64,000 nucleotides of DNA, from assembly GCA_947496605.1 (NCBI GenBank), contig CANMDF010000002.1:62001-126000 (forward strand). The letters run 5' to 3'. Positions within the stretch are counted from its first letter, which is position 1; every line of letters begins with the position of its first letter. Of the stretch, positions 1-8,502 are shown one piece after another. The position numbers and the translations under genes were made by a program. This stretch comes from an uncultured Paracoccaceae bacterium (GTDB lineage Bacteria > Pseudomonadota > Alphaproteobacteria > Rhodobacterales > Rhodobacteraceae). A model generated the notes under the pieces. The model was not told where the DNA came from, ran no database searches, and saw nothing but the letters and a program-made list of their open reading frames with translations.

Positions 1-823
1 CGTCAACGAGATTGGGAAAGACTTTGTAGCACTTATGAATGCGATGAACTTCCAGAAGGGTATCACACGATAGAACTTGAGGATCGGCGTTTTTATTTCC
101 CGCTTCGTCGATATACTTATCAAGGTGACCGATCAGATGCCGAAAGCTCTGTCGAGTTAGTGCGTTTTGCGTTTGGTGATTATGACCAAGATCAGCGCTT
201 GCTAAGAAGCTTTTTCGTCCGCCAGTTCGGCTGATCGTTGGGTCCCTATCCACGATTGTTGTGATGAGTTATTTGCTTGGTTCGATATTGATGTCGCAAG
301 TTTACCTGGTCATCAAAGCGAAGTCCTTTACCTTTCGCCGCCAACACCTATCCATTCTTCAACAAGTTACGATAGCCGGTCTGTTTACTTTTTGCTTAAT
401 GCAAGGTTGCCTGAGCAGGGGGAAGAAATCGCTCCGACAGATATTCCCAACAATCAAGTTATGCCGATTAGCGACACCCTGTCTATTTGGACAGCAGGTC
501 CAGACGATGGCTCAATCATAGAGCTTTTTTCGAGCAAGCAATTGGTGGCTGACCGATTTGTTCACATTAGTTGTAGCGGGTACTGCAGATTTAGTTCGTT
601 ACGTAAAGCTGCTGATGCAGATGGCGCGACGCCGCTCATGGATTTTCGCCATGCTTACCGTGGGTCGGGTAGCTGGACGCAATCATGTCAGACGAGCTGG
701 ATGCGCGAAGGCTCTCTTTGCCCAGAAATGTCATCACTTTTTGAGCAATATGTTAATTATCTCGAAGCCATTGACCAAATGATTGTGTTGTCAAAACTGC
801 CAAAGCCAATTCTTGTAGAGTAG
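1..823 (+). pseudogene. Frameshifted 3' part of an unrecognised gene
   Basis: The first reading frame is open from base 1 and stops at 232-234. The next frame over becomes open just after a stop at 203-205 and runs on to a stop at 821-823, so the two frames overlap by about 30 bases. The second frame has no ATG, GTG or TTG near its beginning, which makes a separate gene unlikely. The simplest reading is one gene of at least 270 codons, cut by the window edge and broken by a single-base frameshift near 206-234. The predicted residues are soluble, rich in acidic and aromatic residues, with several Cys in the second half. I do not recognise the family. A sequencing error would look the same. Confidence 0.5.
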
Positions 824-829
824 CAAGCC

Positions 830-855
830 GTAGGTCGGGGTGGGCCCCGACCTAC
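830..855. repeat. Palindromic repeat, copy 1, at a stop codon
   Basis: Perfect 11-bp inverted repeat (arms 830-840 and 845-855, 4-nt loop). The TAG stop codon of the leftward M20 peptidase gene (852-854) lies in the arm. A near-identical element sits at the stop codon of the RNA methyltransferase gene around 29581-29601. There is no T-run, so it may be a hairpin that ends or protects the mRNA 3' end rather than a classical intrinsic terminator. Confidence 0.7.
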
Positions 856-2129
856 GTTAGGATTTTGACCAATGCCCCTGCCATGACTTGGGCGCTGTCC
901 ACCATATCGTCGACGCCGATGTATTCGTCGGGCTTATGCGCCAGTTCTAATATCCCCGGCCCATAGGCGATGCAGTTCTTCAGCTTGCCGATCCGGTCGA
1001 TATGTTTTTGGTCGTAGGTGCCCGGTGAGGCCACGAACTCGGCCGGTTTACCAAGCACTTTTTCGATTTCGGCGGCGATGGTTTGCACAACGGGCGCGTT
1101 GCGGTCAGTCATGCTGGGCAGCACGACGTTGATTTCACGCATGTCATATTCAAACCGATCCCGGCTTTCTTTTAGCCCCTCTAGCAGCGCCTTCACCTCG
1201 CCGCGCACCTCGTCGACGTTTTCTTCTGCTAAGAACCGCCGATCAATGACGATCCGGCAACTGTCAGGCACGCAATGTGCGGGTAGGCCGGTATAGTCAT
1301 CCGGCTGTTCAGGTTGTCCGCCGTGGATGGAATTGATGTTCATCGTTGATGACCGCGCCCCTTCGGGCACCACAGGCATATCGGTCGTGCGGGCGGCCAT
1401 AGCCGGATAGAGTTTGTCCTCGAATTCGGTCAGCACCGCCCCCATGTGCCGCACGGCGCAGTCGCCAAGGAAGGGCATGGACCCATGGGCAATTTCGCCA
1501 AACGTCTCAATCTCTGCCCACCAGCCGCCGCGGTGCCCAAGACAGACACGGTCTTTGTTTAAGGGTTCGGGGATAATCACGTGTTGGACCCGTTTGGGGT
1601 CGAAATAGCCTTGTTCCGCAAGGTAGGCGACACCGCCATAGCCCCCGGATTCTTCATCGGCAGTACCTGATATTTCGATAGCACCTGCAAACTTGGGGTG
1701 CACTTCCAAGAAGGCTTCGGCGGCGATGATCGATGCAGCCAGCCCGCCTTTCATATCGCAAGCGCCGCGCCCATAGATTTTTCCATCGCTCAGCTCGCCG
1801 CCAAAGGGGTCTTTGGTCCAGCCGCTGCCGACCTCGACCACATCTGTATGGCTGTTGAAGTGGACGCAATCGCCTGTCGTCCCGCCTTCGCGTCGCGCGA
1901 CGATGTTCCATCGAGGGTATTTGTCGCTATCACCGGGGGTGCCAAACGCGCGGATCAGTTCAGTTTGAAATCCTGTTTTGCGCAACCGTCTGTCAAGGTA
2001 CTCGCAAACTTCACGGTAGCAGTCACCAGGTGGGTTCAGCGTTGGGATGCGGATCAGATCTTGGGTGAGCGCGATCAGATCATCGCGCCGTCCGTCTATG
2101 GCGTGCTTTAATTGGTTCTGGTCATCCAT
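852..2129 (-). CDS. M20 family metallopeptidase (ArgE/DapE-type deacylase)
   Basis: Predicted cytoplasmic, zinc-dependent amidohydrolase of 425 residues, a normal length for the acetylornithine deacetylase / succinyl-diaminopimelate desuccinylase group. The metal-site motifs are visible: SHTDVV (His94, Asp96), GACDMKGG (Asp125) and the catalytic TADEESGG (Glu159-Glu160). A dimerisation domain follows the motif HGSMPFLG. It lies 42 bp downstream of the GT2 gene on the same strand, so the two are probably co-transcribed. The true substrate (N-acyl amino acid, carbamoyl or other amide) cannot be read from sequence. Since no arginine or lysine biosynthesis genes are near, I would not call it argE or dapE. 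The stop codon is inside a palindromic repeat. Confidence 0.9.
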   Translation of the reverse strand: MDDQNQLKHAIDGRRDDLIALTQDLIRIPTLNPPGDCYREVCEYLDRRLRKTGFQTELIRAFGTPGDSDKYPRWNIVARREGGTTGDCVHFNSHTDVVEVGSGWTKDPFGGELSDGKIYGRGACDMKGGLAASIIAAEAFLEVHPKFAGAIEISGTADEESGGYGGVAYLAEQGYFDPKRVQHVIIPEPLNKDRVCLGHRGGWWAEIETFGEIAHGSMPFLGDCAVRHMGAVLTEFEDKLYPAMAARTTDMPVVPEGARSSTMNINSIHGGQPEQPDDYTGLPAHCVPDSCRIVIDRRFLAEENVDEVRGEVKALLEGLKESRDRFEYDMREINVVLPSMTDRNAPVVQTIAAEIEKVLGKPAEFVASPGTYDQKHIDRIGKLKNCIAYGPGILELAHKPDEYIGVDDMVDSAQVMAGALVKILT

Positions 2130-2171
2130 AGCCAGACTATCGGGTAAGGTGCTCGTTGTCGCAATAGCCGC

Positions 2172-3329
2172 TTAGACCTTACCGGGCCGCAGTGGTTGCT
2201 GCAGCATTGAAGATAAGAACCCGGTTGTGATGCATTGCGCCCCCAACGACGCACAAACAACGGCAAGCGCGGCTGGGCGCACAATGCGGCTTGGGTCCAA
2301 ATCGCCAAAGCCTGTGGCCCCCCAGCTGAAGACACCTGCGAGGGTCGCAAAAATCGCGACGACCAACAGCAGGCCCCCTATGATGCATGCGTTATCAACC
2401 GATATCCGCGATTTTAGCCGCTCAAACCTGTCTGACGTAGGCAAGAGGCTGAACCTGACCGCAAAAATCCGAGAAAGCGCGTAGAAACACACCATCTGGA
2501 ACCCGGTTAGGATCAATGCACTGGCCAAGATCAAGGACGCGATGTCGAAGCTGACGTTGCCGATAGAGACAGGCCCGAACATGAGGGCGGTAAAACTGAC
2601 CAGCCCCAGCCCGAAAAGTGCCAGTCCGGGGTAATAGAACAGCCAGTACGGTGCAAATGTCAGCAGTAATTTCAGGTGCAGCCAGCCATCGCGCCAACTG
2701 CGCAGATGTGGTGGCCGGGTGCGCCCGTCAGGTTTCAGTGTGGTGGGGACTTCGCGGATATCCAGCCCAAATAGGGTCGAGCGGATCACCATTTCAGAGG
2801 CGAATTCCATGCCCGGTGTGTTTAGGTCCAAACCAAGGATCGCTTCGCGGGAAAATCCACGAAGACCGCAGTGAAAGTCGCCAACAGGCGTGCGGTAAAA
2901 GACGCGGCCAACGGTCGAAAGTACTGGGTTTCCAAGATAGCGGTGCAGCGGCGGCATGGCATTCTTGGCAATGCCACCTTTAAAGCGGTTGCCCATGACC
3001 AGATCGGCCCCATCGCGCAGCTGTTCAACGAACGGATCAAGACTTGAAAAATCGTATGAATCGTCGCTGTCACCCATGATTACAAACCGCCCTTTGGCGT
3101 TCGCGATCCCGGCGCCCAACGCGGCACCATACCCCTTTACGGGTACGTCGACGACGCGTGCACCCAATCCTGTCGCGATCTCTTGACTGCCATCGGTTGA
3201 GCCGTTGTCCGCGATCAAGACCTCGCCCTCGACGCCAGAGCGCTTGAGGTAGTCGAAGGCCTTTACGATGCAGGTTTCAAGCGTCTCTGCTTCGTTCAGG
3301 CAGGGCATTAGGATTGTAAGTTCAGTCAT
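2172..3329 (-). CDS. GT2 glycosyltransferase with C-terminal membrane segments (DPM1/DPG-synthase type)
   Basis: 385-residue protein. The N-terminal 230 residues form a GT-A catalytic domain starting MTELTILMPCLNEAETL, with ADNGSTDGS and the metal-binding MGDSDDSYDF motif, as in dolichyl/polyprenyl-phosphate sugar transferases. After it come about four hydrophobic segments (residues 235-380). Proteins of this kind make polyprenyl-phosphate-linked sugars at the inner membrane for use by GT-C transferases. A GT-C-like membrane protein, a GtrA-type protein and a methyltransferase lie divergently next door (3538-6315), which supports a shared envelope glycosylation role. The sugar and acceptor are unknown. 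Confidence 0.88.
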   Translation of the reverse strand: MTELTILMPCLNEAETLETCIVKAFDYLKRSGVEGEVLIADNGSTDGSQEIATGLGARVVDVPVKGYGAALGAGIANAKGRFVIMGDSDDSYDFSSLDPFVEQLRDGADLVMGNRFKGGIAKNAMPPLHRYLGNPVLSTVGRVFYRTPVGDFHCGLRGFSREAILGLDLNTPGMEFASEMVIRSTLFGLDIREVPTTLKPDGRTRPPHLRSWRDGWLHLKLLLTFAPYWLFYYPGLALFGLGLVSFTALMFGPVSIGNVSFDIASLILASALILTGFQMVCFYALSRIFAVRFSLLPTSDRFERLKSRISVDNACIIGGLLLVVAIFATLAGVFSWGATGFGDLDPSRIVRPAALAVVCASLGAQCITTGFLSSMLQQPLRPGKV

Positions 3330-3537
3330 AGATTTTCTTTAAGATTAAACACGTGTTGGAAACACCGATATTGCGCAATTGGGGCGCAATTCAGGCCTTG
3401 TGAGGGATTACATCTGCTATCTCGCGGCTTTTGTGCAACAACTTTCCTATGCACAGGGCGCGGAAAGGTCGAAAGATGTTTTGCGTCGGACCTTAGTGTT
3501 ATGCACCAGCCGTAACGATTAGAAATGAACCTGACTG

Positions 3538-5328
3538 ATGACGAACATTCCTGGAATTCGTGTTGTGCTGGACAAGCCCTTTGGGGCGGTCATGGTTTTT
3601 GCCGTCTTGCTGACGCTCTTTGGGGCAATCACCGATGGTATCCGTCTGTTGTCGACTTATGGTGGAATGGGCAACGACGACATCATGCGTTTGCTGACTG
3701 TGCGTGACTGGATTGCCGGTCAAGGTTGGTATGATGTGATGCAATATCGTTTGTTGCCGCCTGATGGGGTCGAATTGCATTGGTCCCGCTATATTGATGT
3801 CGGTATTGCCGTGATCATTGTCCCTTTGTCGTGGTTCTTTCCGATGGAAACGGCTGAAATGCTTGCGGCAACGATCTGGCCGACACTGATCCTGATCCTG
3901 ACAATTCTTGCGATTGGGTTTGGGACGCGCCGTATTTTTGGGAAATCAGCGGCTTGTTTTGCGGTGATGTGCGTCGCCCTTTGGCCGCTGACCGCAAGCC
4001 TGCACAATAGTGCGGGTGATTTGGATCATCACAACGTCCAGCTCTTGATGATGGTATTGCTATCTTTCGCCGTGATTTGGCCGAGCCGTCCAATGGCAGC
4101 AGGGATCGTCGGCGGCGTTGCGGCGTCTTTTTCGCTTGCGATCGGACTTGAGAGCCTGCCCTTTATCGTAGGCGCTGGCATTACTTTGCTGATGCGTGCC
4201 TTGTTCTTGGCGACGCCCGTTTCACAAAAACTACTGACTGTTTTTTGCGTCAGTTTGGGCGTCGCGAGTGTGGTATTTTGGTTGGGGCAAACGCCGCCTG
4301 TGCGTTGGACCCAAACTGTCTGTGATCAGCTTGGCCTACCCACGCTTTCGCTTGTTGCGATGGCGATCGTTGGCTGTTTGGTTCCCTTTGCCGCTGCCCG
4401 CTGGTTGCAGGCGCCGCTTTCAAAGCTGGCTGTGACGGTTTTCCTGATCATAGTGGGTCTCGCACTTGCATGGCCTATGCTGTCAGTTTGCCTTGCTGGT
4501 CCATATGGGGAGCTGCCGGTTGCATTGCAGGAAACGATCAGTTCCGGGATCACTGAGGCGCTGCCGGGCTTAGTCTATGCAAAGGCTAACCTCGTCGCTG
4601 CACTCATCTTCACATTACCTGTTTTTGTGGCGTTGTTCGGTGGTTTTTGGCTGTGGGTTTCTACACGGCAGGGCCATAGCCAGACAGCGTATCGCAATCA
4701 AGCTCTGGGGTTGCTACTAATTCTGGGGGCGCTTGGCACCGCAATGATCTTTGTCCAAATGCGGACTGTCATAATGGTTGCGTCAGTGGCGCCAATCGTT
4801 GGTGGTGTTCTGGCTGCGTATTTTCTTGATGGCTATCTCAAGAACCGTGATTTGACCAAGGGTCTGATGGCTATCGCGATCGCTGCGATCATCACCTCTC
4901 CGACGATGATTATAGGTCCACTTGCGCCAATTCTTGAACCGGACGACGGGACGCCGAAACATTCGGACGCGAATTGTCGGTCTTTTTCCTCTATGCGCAC
5001 GCTTAACGAGGTGCCCCCAAGTGTTATCTTAACACACCTGAATTTTGGACCGACCCTCATTTGGGCCACGCATCACGCTGGATTGTCCGCCCCCTACCAC
5101 CGCAGTGCTGAGGCATTAGGGAATGGCGTCTTTCCGTTTGGCTTGGTCGAAGCTGAGATGGTTGCCTACCTACGCGATGTTGGCGCGACCCATTTGTTGC
5201 TCTGTGAGGGTTACAACTATGCCGGTGATTTCGCCGATGATCTTGCCAGCGGTGGTCAATCAGACTGGTTGCGCCCTGTGCCTGTGACTGGCGAAGGTCA
5301 GCTCTTGTTTGCGGTTCTGCCGGAATGA
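3538..5328 (+). CDS. Polytopic membrane protein, GT-C glycosyltransferase-like
   Basis: 596 residues with about 12 predicted membrane helices and a C-terminal soluble part of about 130 residues. Features typical of GT-C enzymes are seen: an acidic pair in the first periplasmic loop (Asp47-Asp48 in GNDDIMR) and a second acidic/His site (DLDHHN, residues 161-166). This fits transfer of a sugar from a polyprenyl-phosphate donor on the periplasmic side. It starts 208 bp from the divergent GT2 gene and overlaps the following GtrA gene by 4 bp (ATGA), which indicates translational coupling. No close named family was recognised, so the enzymatic role is inferred from motifs and context. The ATG at 3538 has only a weak ribosome site. 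Confidence 0.72.
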   Translation: MTNIPGIRVVLDKPFGAVMVFAVLLTLFGAITDGIRLLSTYGGMGNDDIMRLLTVRDWIAGQGWYDVMQYRLLPPDGVELHWSRYIDVGIAVIIVPLSWFFPMETAEMLAATIWPTLILILTILAIGFGTRRIFGKSAACFAVMCVALWPLTASLHNSAGDLDHHNVQLLMMVLLSFAVIWPSRPMAAGIVGGVAASFSLAIGLESLPFIVGAGITLLMRALFLATPVSQKLLTVFCVSLGVASVVFWLGQTPPVRWTQTVCDQLGLPTLSLVAMAIVGCLVPFAAARWLQAPLSKLAVTVFLIIVGLALAWPMLSVCLAGPYGELPVALQETISSGITEALPGLVYAKANLVAALIFTLPVFVALFGGFWLWVSTRQGHSQTAYRNQALGLLLILGALGTAMIFVQMRTVIMVASVAPIVGGVLAAYFLDGYLKNRDLTKGLMAIAIAAIITSPTMIIGPLAPILEPDDGTPKHSDANCRSFSSMRTLNEVPPSVILTHLNFGPTLIWATHHAGLSAPYHRSAEALGNGVFPFGLVEAEMVAYLRDVGATHLLLCEGYNYAGDFADDLASGGQSDWLRPVPVTGEGQLLFAVLPE

Positions 5329-5720
5329 AAATGCCCCAGCAGCTGCAGACTTTCCTACGTTTCCTCATAGTGGGTGGCAGTTTCAGCCTCGGCTATGCAG
5401 TTGTGACGGCCGCCCTTATCCGTTTCGCCCAAGCGCCTCCGTTACCGACCAGTGTGATTGTATATCTCATTTGCATTCCATTGGCCTTTTGGGCGCAAAA
5501 GAAGATTGCGTTTCGCGCGGATCAAACCGGTCGGTCAGCGATGTTGATTTATGGGGCGACGCAAGTGGCTAGTCTTGCAATCGTATCAACAGTGACCAGC
5601 CGCTTTGTGACACGCAACTTTTTCTTTGATACAGCACTTTTTCTGGTGACAGCAGGCATTGCTGCAGTCGCCAGTTATCTGATTTGCCGCTACATTATTT
5701 TTAGGTCGCAGTCGGCGTAA
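5325..5720 (+). CDS. GtrA family membrane protein
   Basis: 131 residues with four closely spaced hydrophobic helices, the usual size and build of GtrA/DPMS-like proteins, which are thought to flip or present polyprenyl-phosphate sugars. The sequence begins MKMPQQLQTFLRFLIVGG and has a conserved-looking FWAQKKIAFR loop. Its start codon overlaps the stop of the GT-C-like gene, so the pair should be made together. The divergent GT2 enzyme is a good candidate for the donor-making partner. The 3' end overlaps the converging methyltransferase gene by 20 bp. Confidence 0.85.
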   Translation: MKMPQQLQTFLRFLIVGGSFSLGYAVVTAALIRFAQAPPLPTSVIVYLICIPLAFWAQKKIAFRADQTGRSAMLIYGATQVASLAIVSTVTSRFVTRNFFFDTALFLVTAGIAAVASYLICRYIIFRSQSA

Positions 5721-6315
5721 GTCGCGCGATGAAATGTAGTTTACGTCCAAAAACCCAGCTAAGTGGGGCCGGATAGAGCGGAATGGCAGTCACGAACGCA
5801 TCTGTCGTAAGTCCTGCGTTTGTAAACCAATTGTCCCAATCGCGCCGCGGCGCATAGTTATACGGCAGCACGACGCCATGCGGCGCGTTTCCAACCCAAT
5901 CCATCGCGCGCAATGTCATGTGGTCAAGTTTGTTTTCGCTCAGGTGGTCTTTAATAATGACCGCCTTGCGGGCCACGCGTGATGCCTCGCTGATCAGAAT
6001 TTGTGGGTCATCGGTATGATGCAGAACATCGACGAAGGTCACGACATCGACGCTGTTGTCGTCCATTGGAATTGTTGTGCCATCAAACAAAGTCACAGGA
6101 ATATGGATCGTTTCGCGTTCCATAATGTCGATGCCTTGCACCGTTGTCCCGCTTTGCTGTTCGCCAATCATCTTTGCGATTTGTCCATCGCCTGTACCAA
6201 CATCCAGCATTTGTGAATTCGCAGGGAGCAGCTTGCCGATCTCGTCCACAAGCACGCGGACGCGTCGGTTGAACACCAGCTTTTCGTGGGCTTGGCCAAT
6301 AGATTTCTTGAACAT
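5701..6315 (-). CDS. Class I SAM-dependent methyltransferase
   Basis: About 204 residues from the ATG at 6315. Upstream in-frame residues look non-coding and a start at MFKKSIGQ fits the fold. Motif I is MLDVGTGDGQIA, and later motifs are VVTFVDVLHH (a typical post-I/II segment) and a C-terminal strand region. Small molecules or glycan lipids are plausible substrates. It converges on the GtrA gene with a short overlap, so it may belong to the same envelope module, but this is only positional evidence. Confidence 0.8.
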   Translation of the reverse strand: MFKKSIGQAHEKLVFNRRVRVLVDEIGKLLPANSQMLDVGTGDGQIAKMIGEQQSGTTVQGIDIMERETIHIPVTLFDGTTIPMDDNSVDVVTFVDVLHHTDDPQILISEASRVARKAVIIKDHLSENKLDHMTLRAMDWVGNAPHGVVLPYNYAPRRDWDNWFTNAGLTTDAFVTAIPLYPAPLSWVFGRKLHFIARLTPTAT

Positions 6316-6484
6316 CTTGGGTCTTTCGTCCTGCTTGCTGCGCGGAAGGTGGATTAACTCGCGGTTAACGTAAAGTCTTGCGCTCGGATATTTGTCGCTT
6401 TTGGCAGAACTATGATGAATTGGCGTTGCAATTGAGGCCGTCCTGCAGCTTATCTGCAAGGCACAGGCAATATGGATCAGATCT

Positions 6485-8491
6485 ATGGCTTATCTTTTGG
6501 GCGTCGATACTGGCGGAACCTATACCGATGCGGTCGTTATCGATGAAGCAAAGGATGTTGTCGTTGCTTCGGCCAAGGCGCTGACGTCCCGACCTGATCT
6601 TGCACAAGGTGTTGGGGCGGCCATCGATGCCGCGATCGCCGATGCAGGGGTAAGTGGTGCAGATATTGTGATGGTATCATTGTCCACAACACTTGCGACG
6701 AATGCATTAGTGGAAGGCCAAGGCGGGCGTATCGCATTTATTGCGATTGGTTTTGATGATGCAGATCTGACCCGGGCGGGTCTGACTGATGCGCTGCGTG
6801 GCGACCCGGTGATCCGGCTTGCCGGTGGCCACAATCATGCAGGCGCTGAGGCGAGGCCGCTCGACTTGCGAACTCTGCAAACGGCGCTGGGCGATCTTGA
6901 TGATGGGATCACAGGTTTTGCCGTTGCCGCCAGTTTTGCGACCAGAAACCCAGCGCATGAAATTGCTGTCCGCGATATGATCCGGGCACGGATGGATAGA
7001 CCTGTCAGTTGCTCCCACGACTTGAGCCAAGCCCTGGGCGGCCCAAAACGTGCGCTTACCGCGGTCTTGAATGCCCGTTTGATCGGCATGTTGGACCGCT
7101 TGATTACAGCCTGCGAGGATCACTTGCGCGCCGTTGGTATTGGGGCGCGTCTGATGGTGGTACGCGGTGATGGCGCGTTGGTGTCTGCTGATATTGCCCG
7201 CGAAAAACCGATTGAGACGATCCTCAGTGGTCCTGCTGCTTCTATCGCTGGGGCCAGTTGGCTGAGCGGTGAAACCGACGCGCTGGTCAGTGATATTGGC
7301 GGGACGACCACTGACGTTTGTCTGCTACGGGACGGACGCCCCAAGATTGATCCCAAGGGTGCTCTTGTCGGCCCGTTCCGCACCATGGTTGAGGCCGTGG
7401 CGATGCGCACAACGGGGCTTGGCGGCGATAGCGAAGTCCATGTGGTCGAAGGGTTGGACGGTGGCTTGCGCTTGGGGCCCCGCCGTTTGATGCCGATATC
7501 CCTTGCGGCGCATCACTATCCAAAGTTGGTCCATGTCGCTTTGGAGCGCGGGTTGTCACAGGATATTCCAGCGTCTGATGGTGGTCAGTTCGTCATCCCC
7601 TTGTGGGATCAAGTGCCCGCAGGCTTGGACGCGCGTGAACAGACCGTCGCGGATCGATTGGCAGATGGTCCGCTTCGATTGGGTCACGCAGTTCAATCGC
7701 GGATGGAAAGCCCCGCATTGGGCCGGTTGGTGGGCCGTGGGTTGGTCATCGTGGCAGGGGTAACGCCGTCAGACGCGTCACATGCATTGGGCTTGGTCGA
7801 TGCATGGGATGGTGAGGCTGCTTTGAAGGCACTGACGTTGTTTGCACGCCGCAGGACAGGTGCAGGTACACGATTGGCTGAGGACGGACACGCGCTTGCA
7901 CGTCAGATCATCGATCAGCTGACGGCACAGACGGTCGATTGCTTGCTGCAGGCTGGCTTTGCCGAAGACGATCTGGACTGGGCTGACCCAGCTGCATTGG
8001 CCCAGCATCCGCTGACAACAGCGGGCCTTGAGCATCACAAAGGCGTCGTCCAAATGCAAATGTCGTTGGGTGTGCCTGTCATTGGGTTGGGGGCGTCAGC
8101 TGCCACTTATTATGGCGCGGTTGGCGACCGCTTGGGGACGCGGATGGTGTTGCCGGAACACGGCGGCGTGGCCAATGCAATTGGCGCGGTTGTCGGTCAG
8201 GTGCGGATGCAGGCGACGGGTACCGTCACGAGCGCCGGTGAAGGTTCATTCGCAGTGCATTTGCCCCAAGGACCGCAAACCTTTGCGGACCGCGATGAAG
8301 CGTTGGGCGCCCTTGAAGCTGTACTTCGGTCAGAGGCCGAGGCGTTGGTCCGCGCCTCTGGTGTCGAGGAAATCCGGTTTTCGGTGTCGCGCGATATCTC
8401 AGAGATCACAGTCGAAGCGCGCGCGATGTTCATCGAAGCGACCCTGCGGGTTGAAGCGAGCGGGCGGCCCCGCATCGCCAGTTCTGCCTAG
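6485..8491 (+). CDS. Hydantoinase/oxoprolinase family protein (HyuA-like)
   Basis: 668 residues, matching the alpha-type subunit of hydantoinase/5-oxoprolinase/acetone carboxylase enzymes. The ATP-binding phosphate loop VDTGGTYTDAVV (residues 7-18) is at the N terminus, and a second nucleotide motif, SDIGGTTTDVCLL, is near residue 270. These enzymes are cytoplasmic and use ATP to open or carboxylate cyclic amides or ketones. A HyuB-type partner is usual, but none is adjacent: the next gene converges from the other strand. It may act alone or with a subunit encoded elsewhere. Confidence 0.88.
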   Translation: MAYLLGVDTGGTYTDAVVIDEAKDVVVASAKALTSRPDLAQGVGAAIDAAIADAGVSGADIVMVSLSTTLATNALVEGQGGRIAFIAIGFDDADLTRAGLTDALRGDPVIRLAGGHNHAGAEARPLDLRTLQTALGDLDDGITGFAVAASFATRNPAHEIAVRDMIRARMDRPVSCSHDLSQALGGPKRALTAVLNARLIGMLDRLITACEDHLRAVGIGARLMVVRGDGALVSADIAREKPIETILSGPAASIAGASWLSGETDALVSDIGGTTTDVCLLRDGRPKIDPKGALVGPFRTMVEAVAMRTTGLGGDSEVHVVEGLDGGLRLGPRRLMPISLAAHHYPKLVHVALERGLSQDIPASDGGQFVIPLWDQVPAGLDAREQTVADRLADGPLRLGHAVQSRMESPALGRLVGRGLVIVAGVTPSDASHALGLVDAWDGEAALKALTLFARRRTGAGTRLAEDGHALARQIIDQLTAQTVDCLLQAGFAEDDLDWADPAALAQHPLTTAGLEHHKGVVQMQMSLGVPVIGLGASAATYYGAVGDRLGTRMVLPEHGGVANAIGAVVGQVRMQATGTVTSAGEGSFAVHLPQGPQTFADRDEALGALEAVLRSEAEALVRASGVEEIRFSVSRDISEITVEARAMFIEATLRVEASGRPRIASSA

Positions 8492-8502
8492 GTCGGCGCA
8501 GA

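Noticed and set aside
558..782. Alternative 74-codon frame inside the left-edge remnant
   Set aside because: It lies within the longer frame that continues the broken gene, and its residue pattern is poorer.
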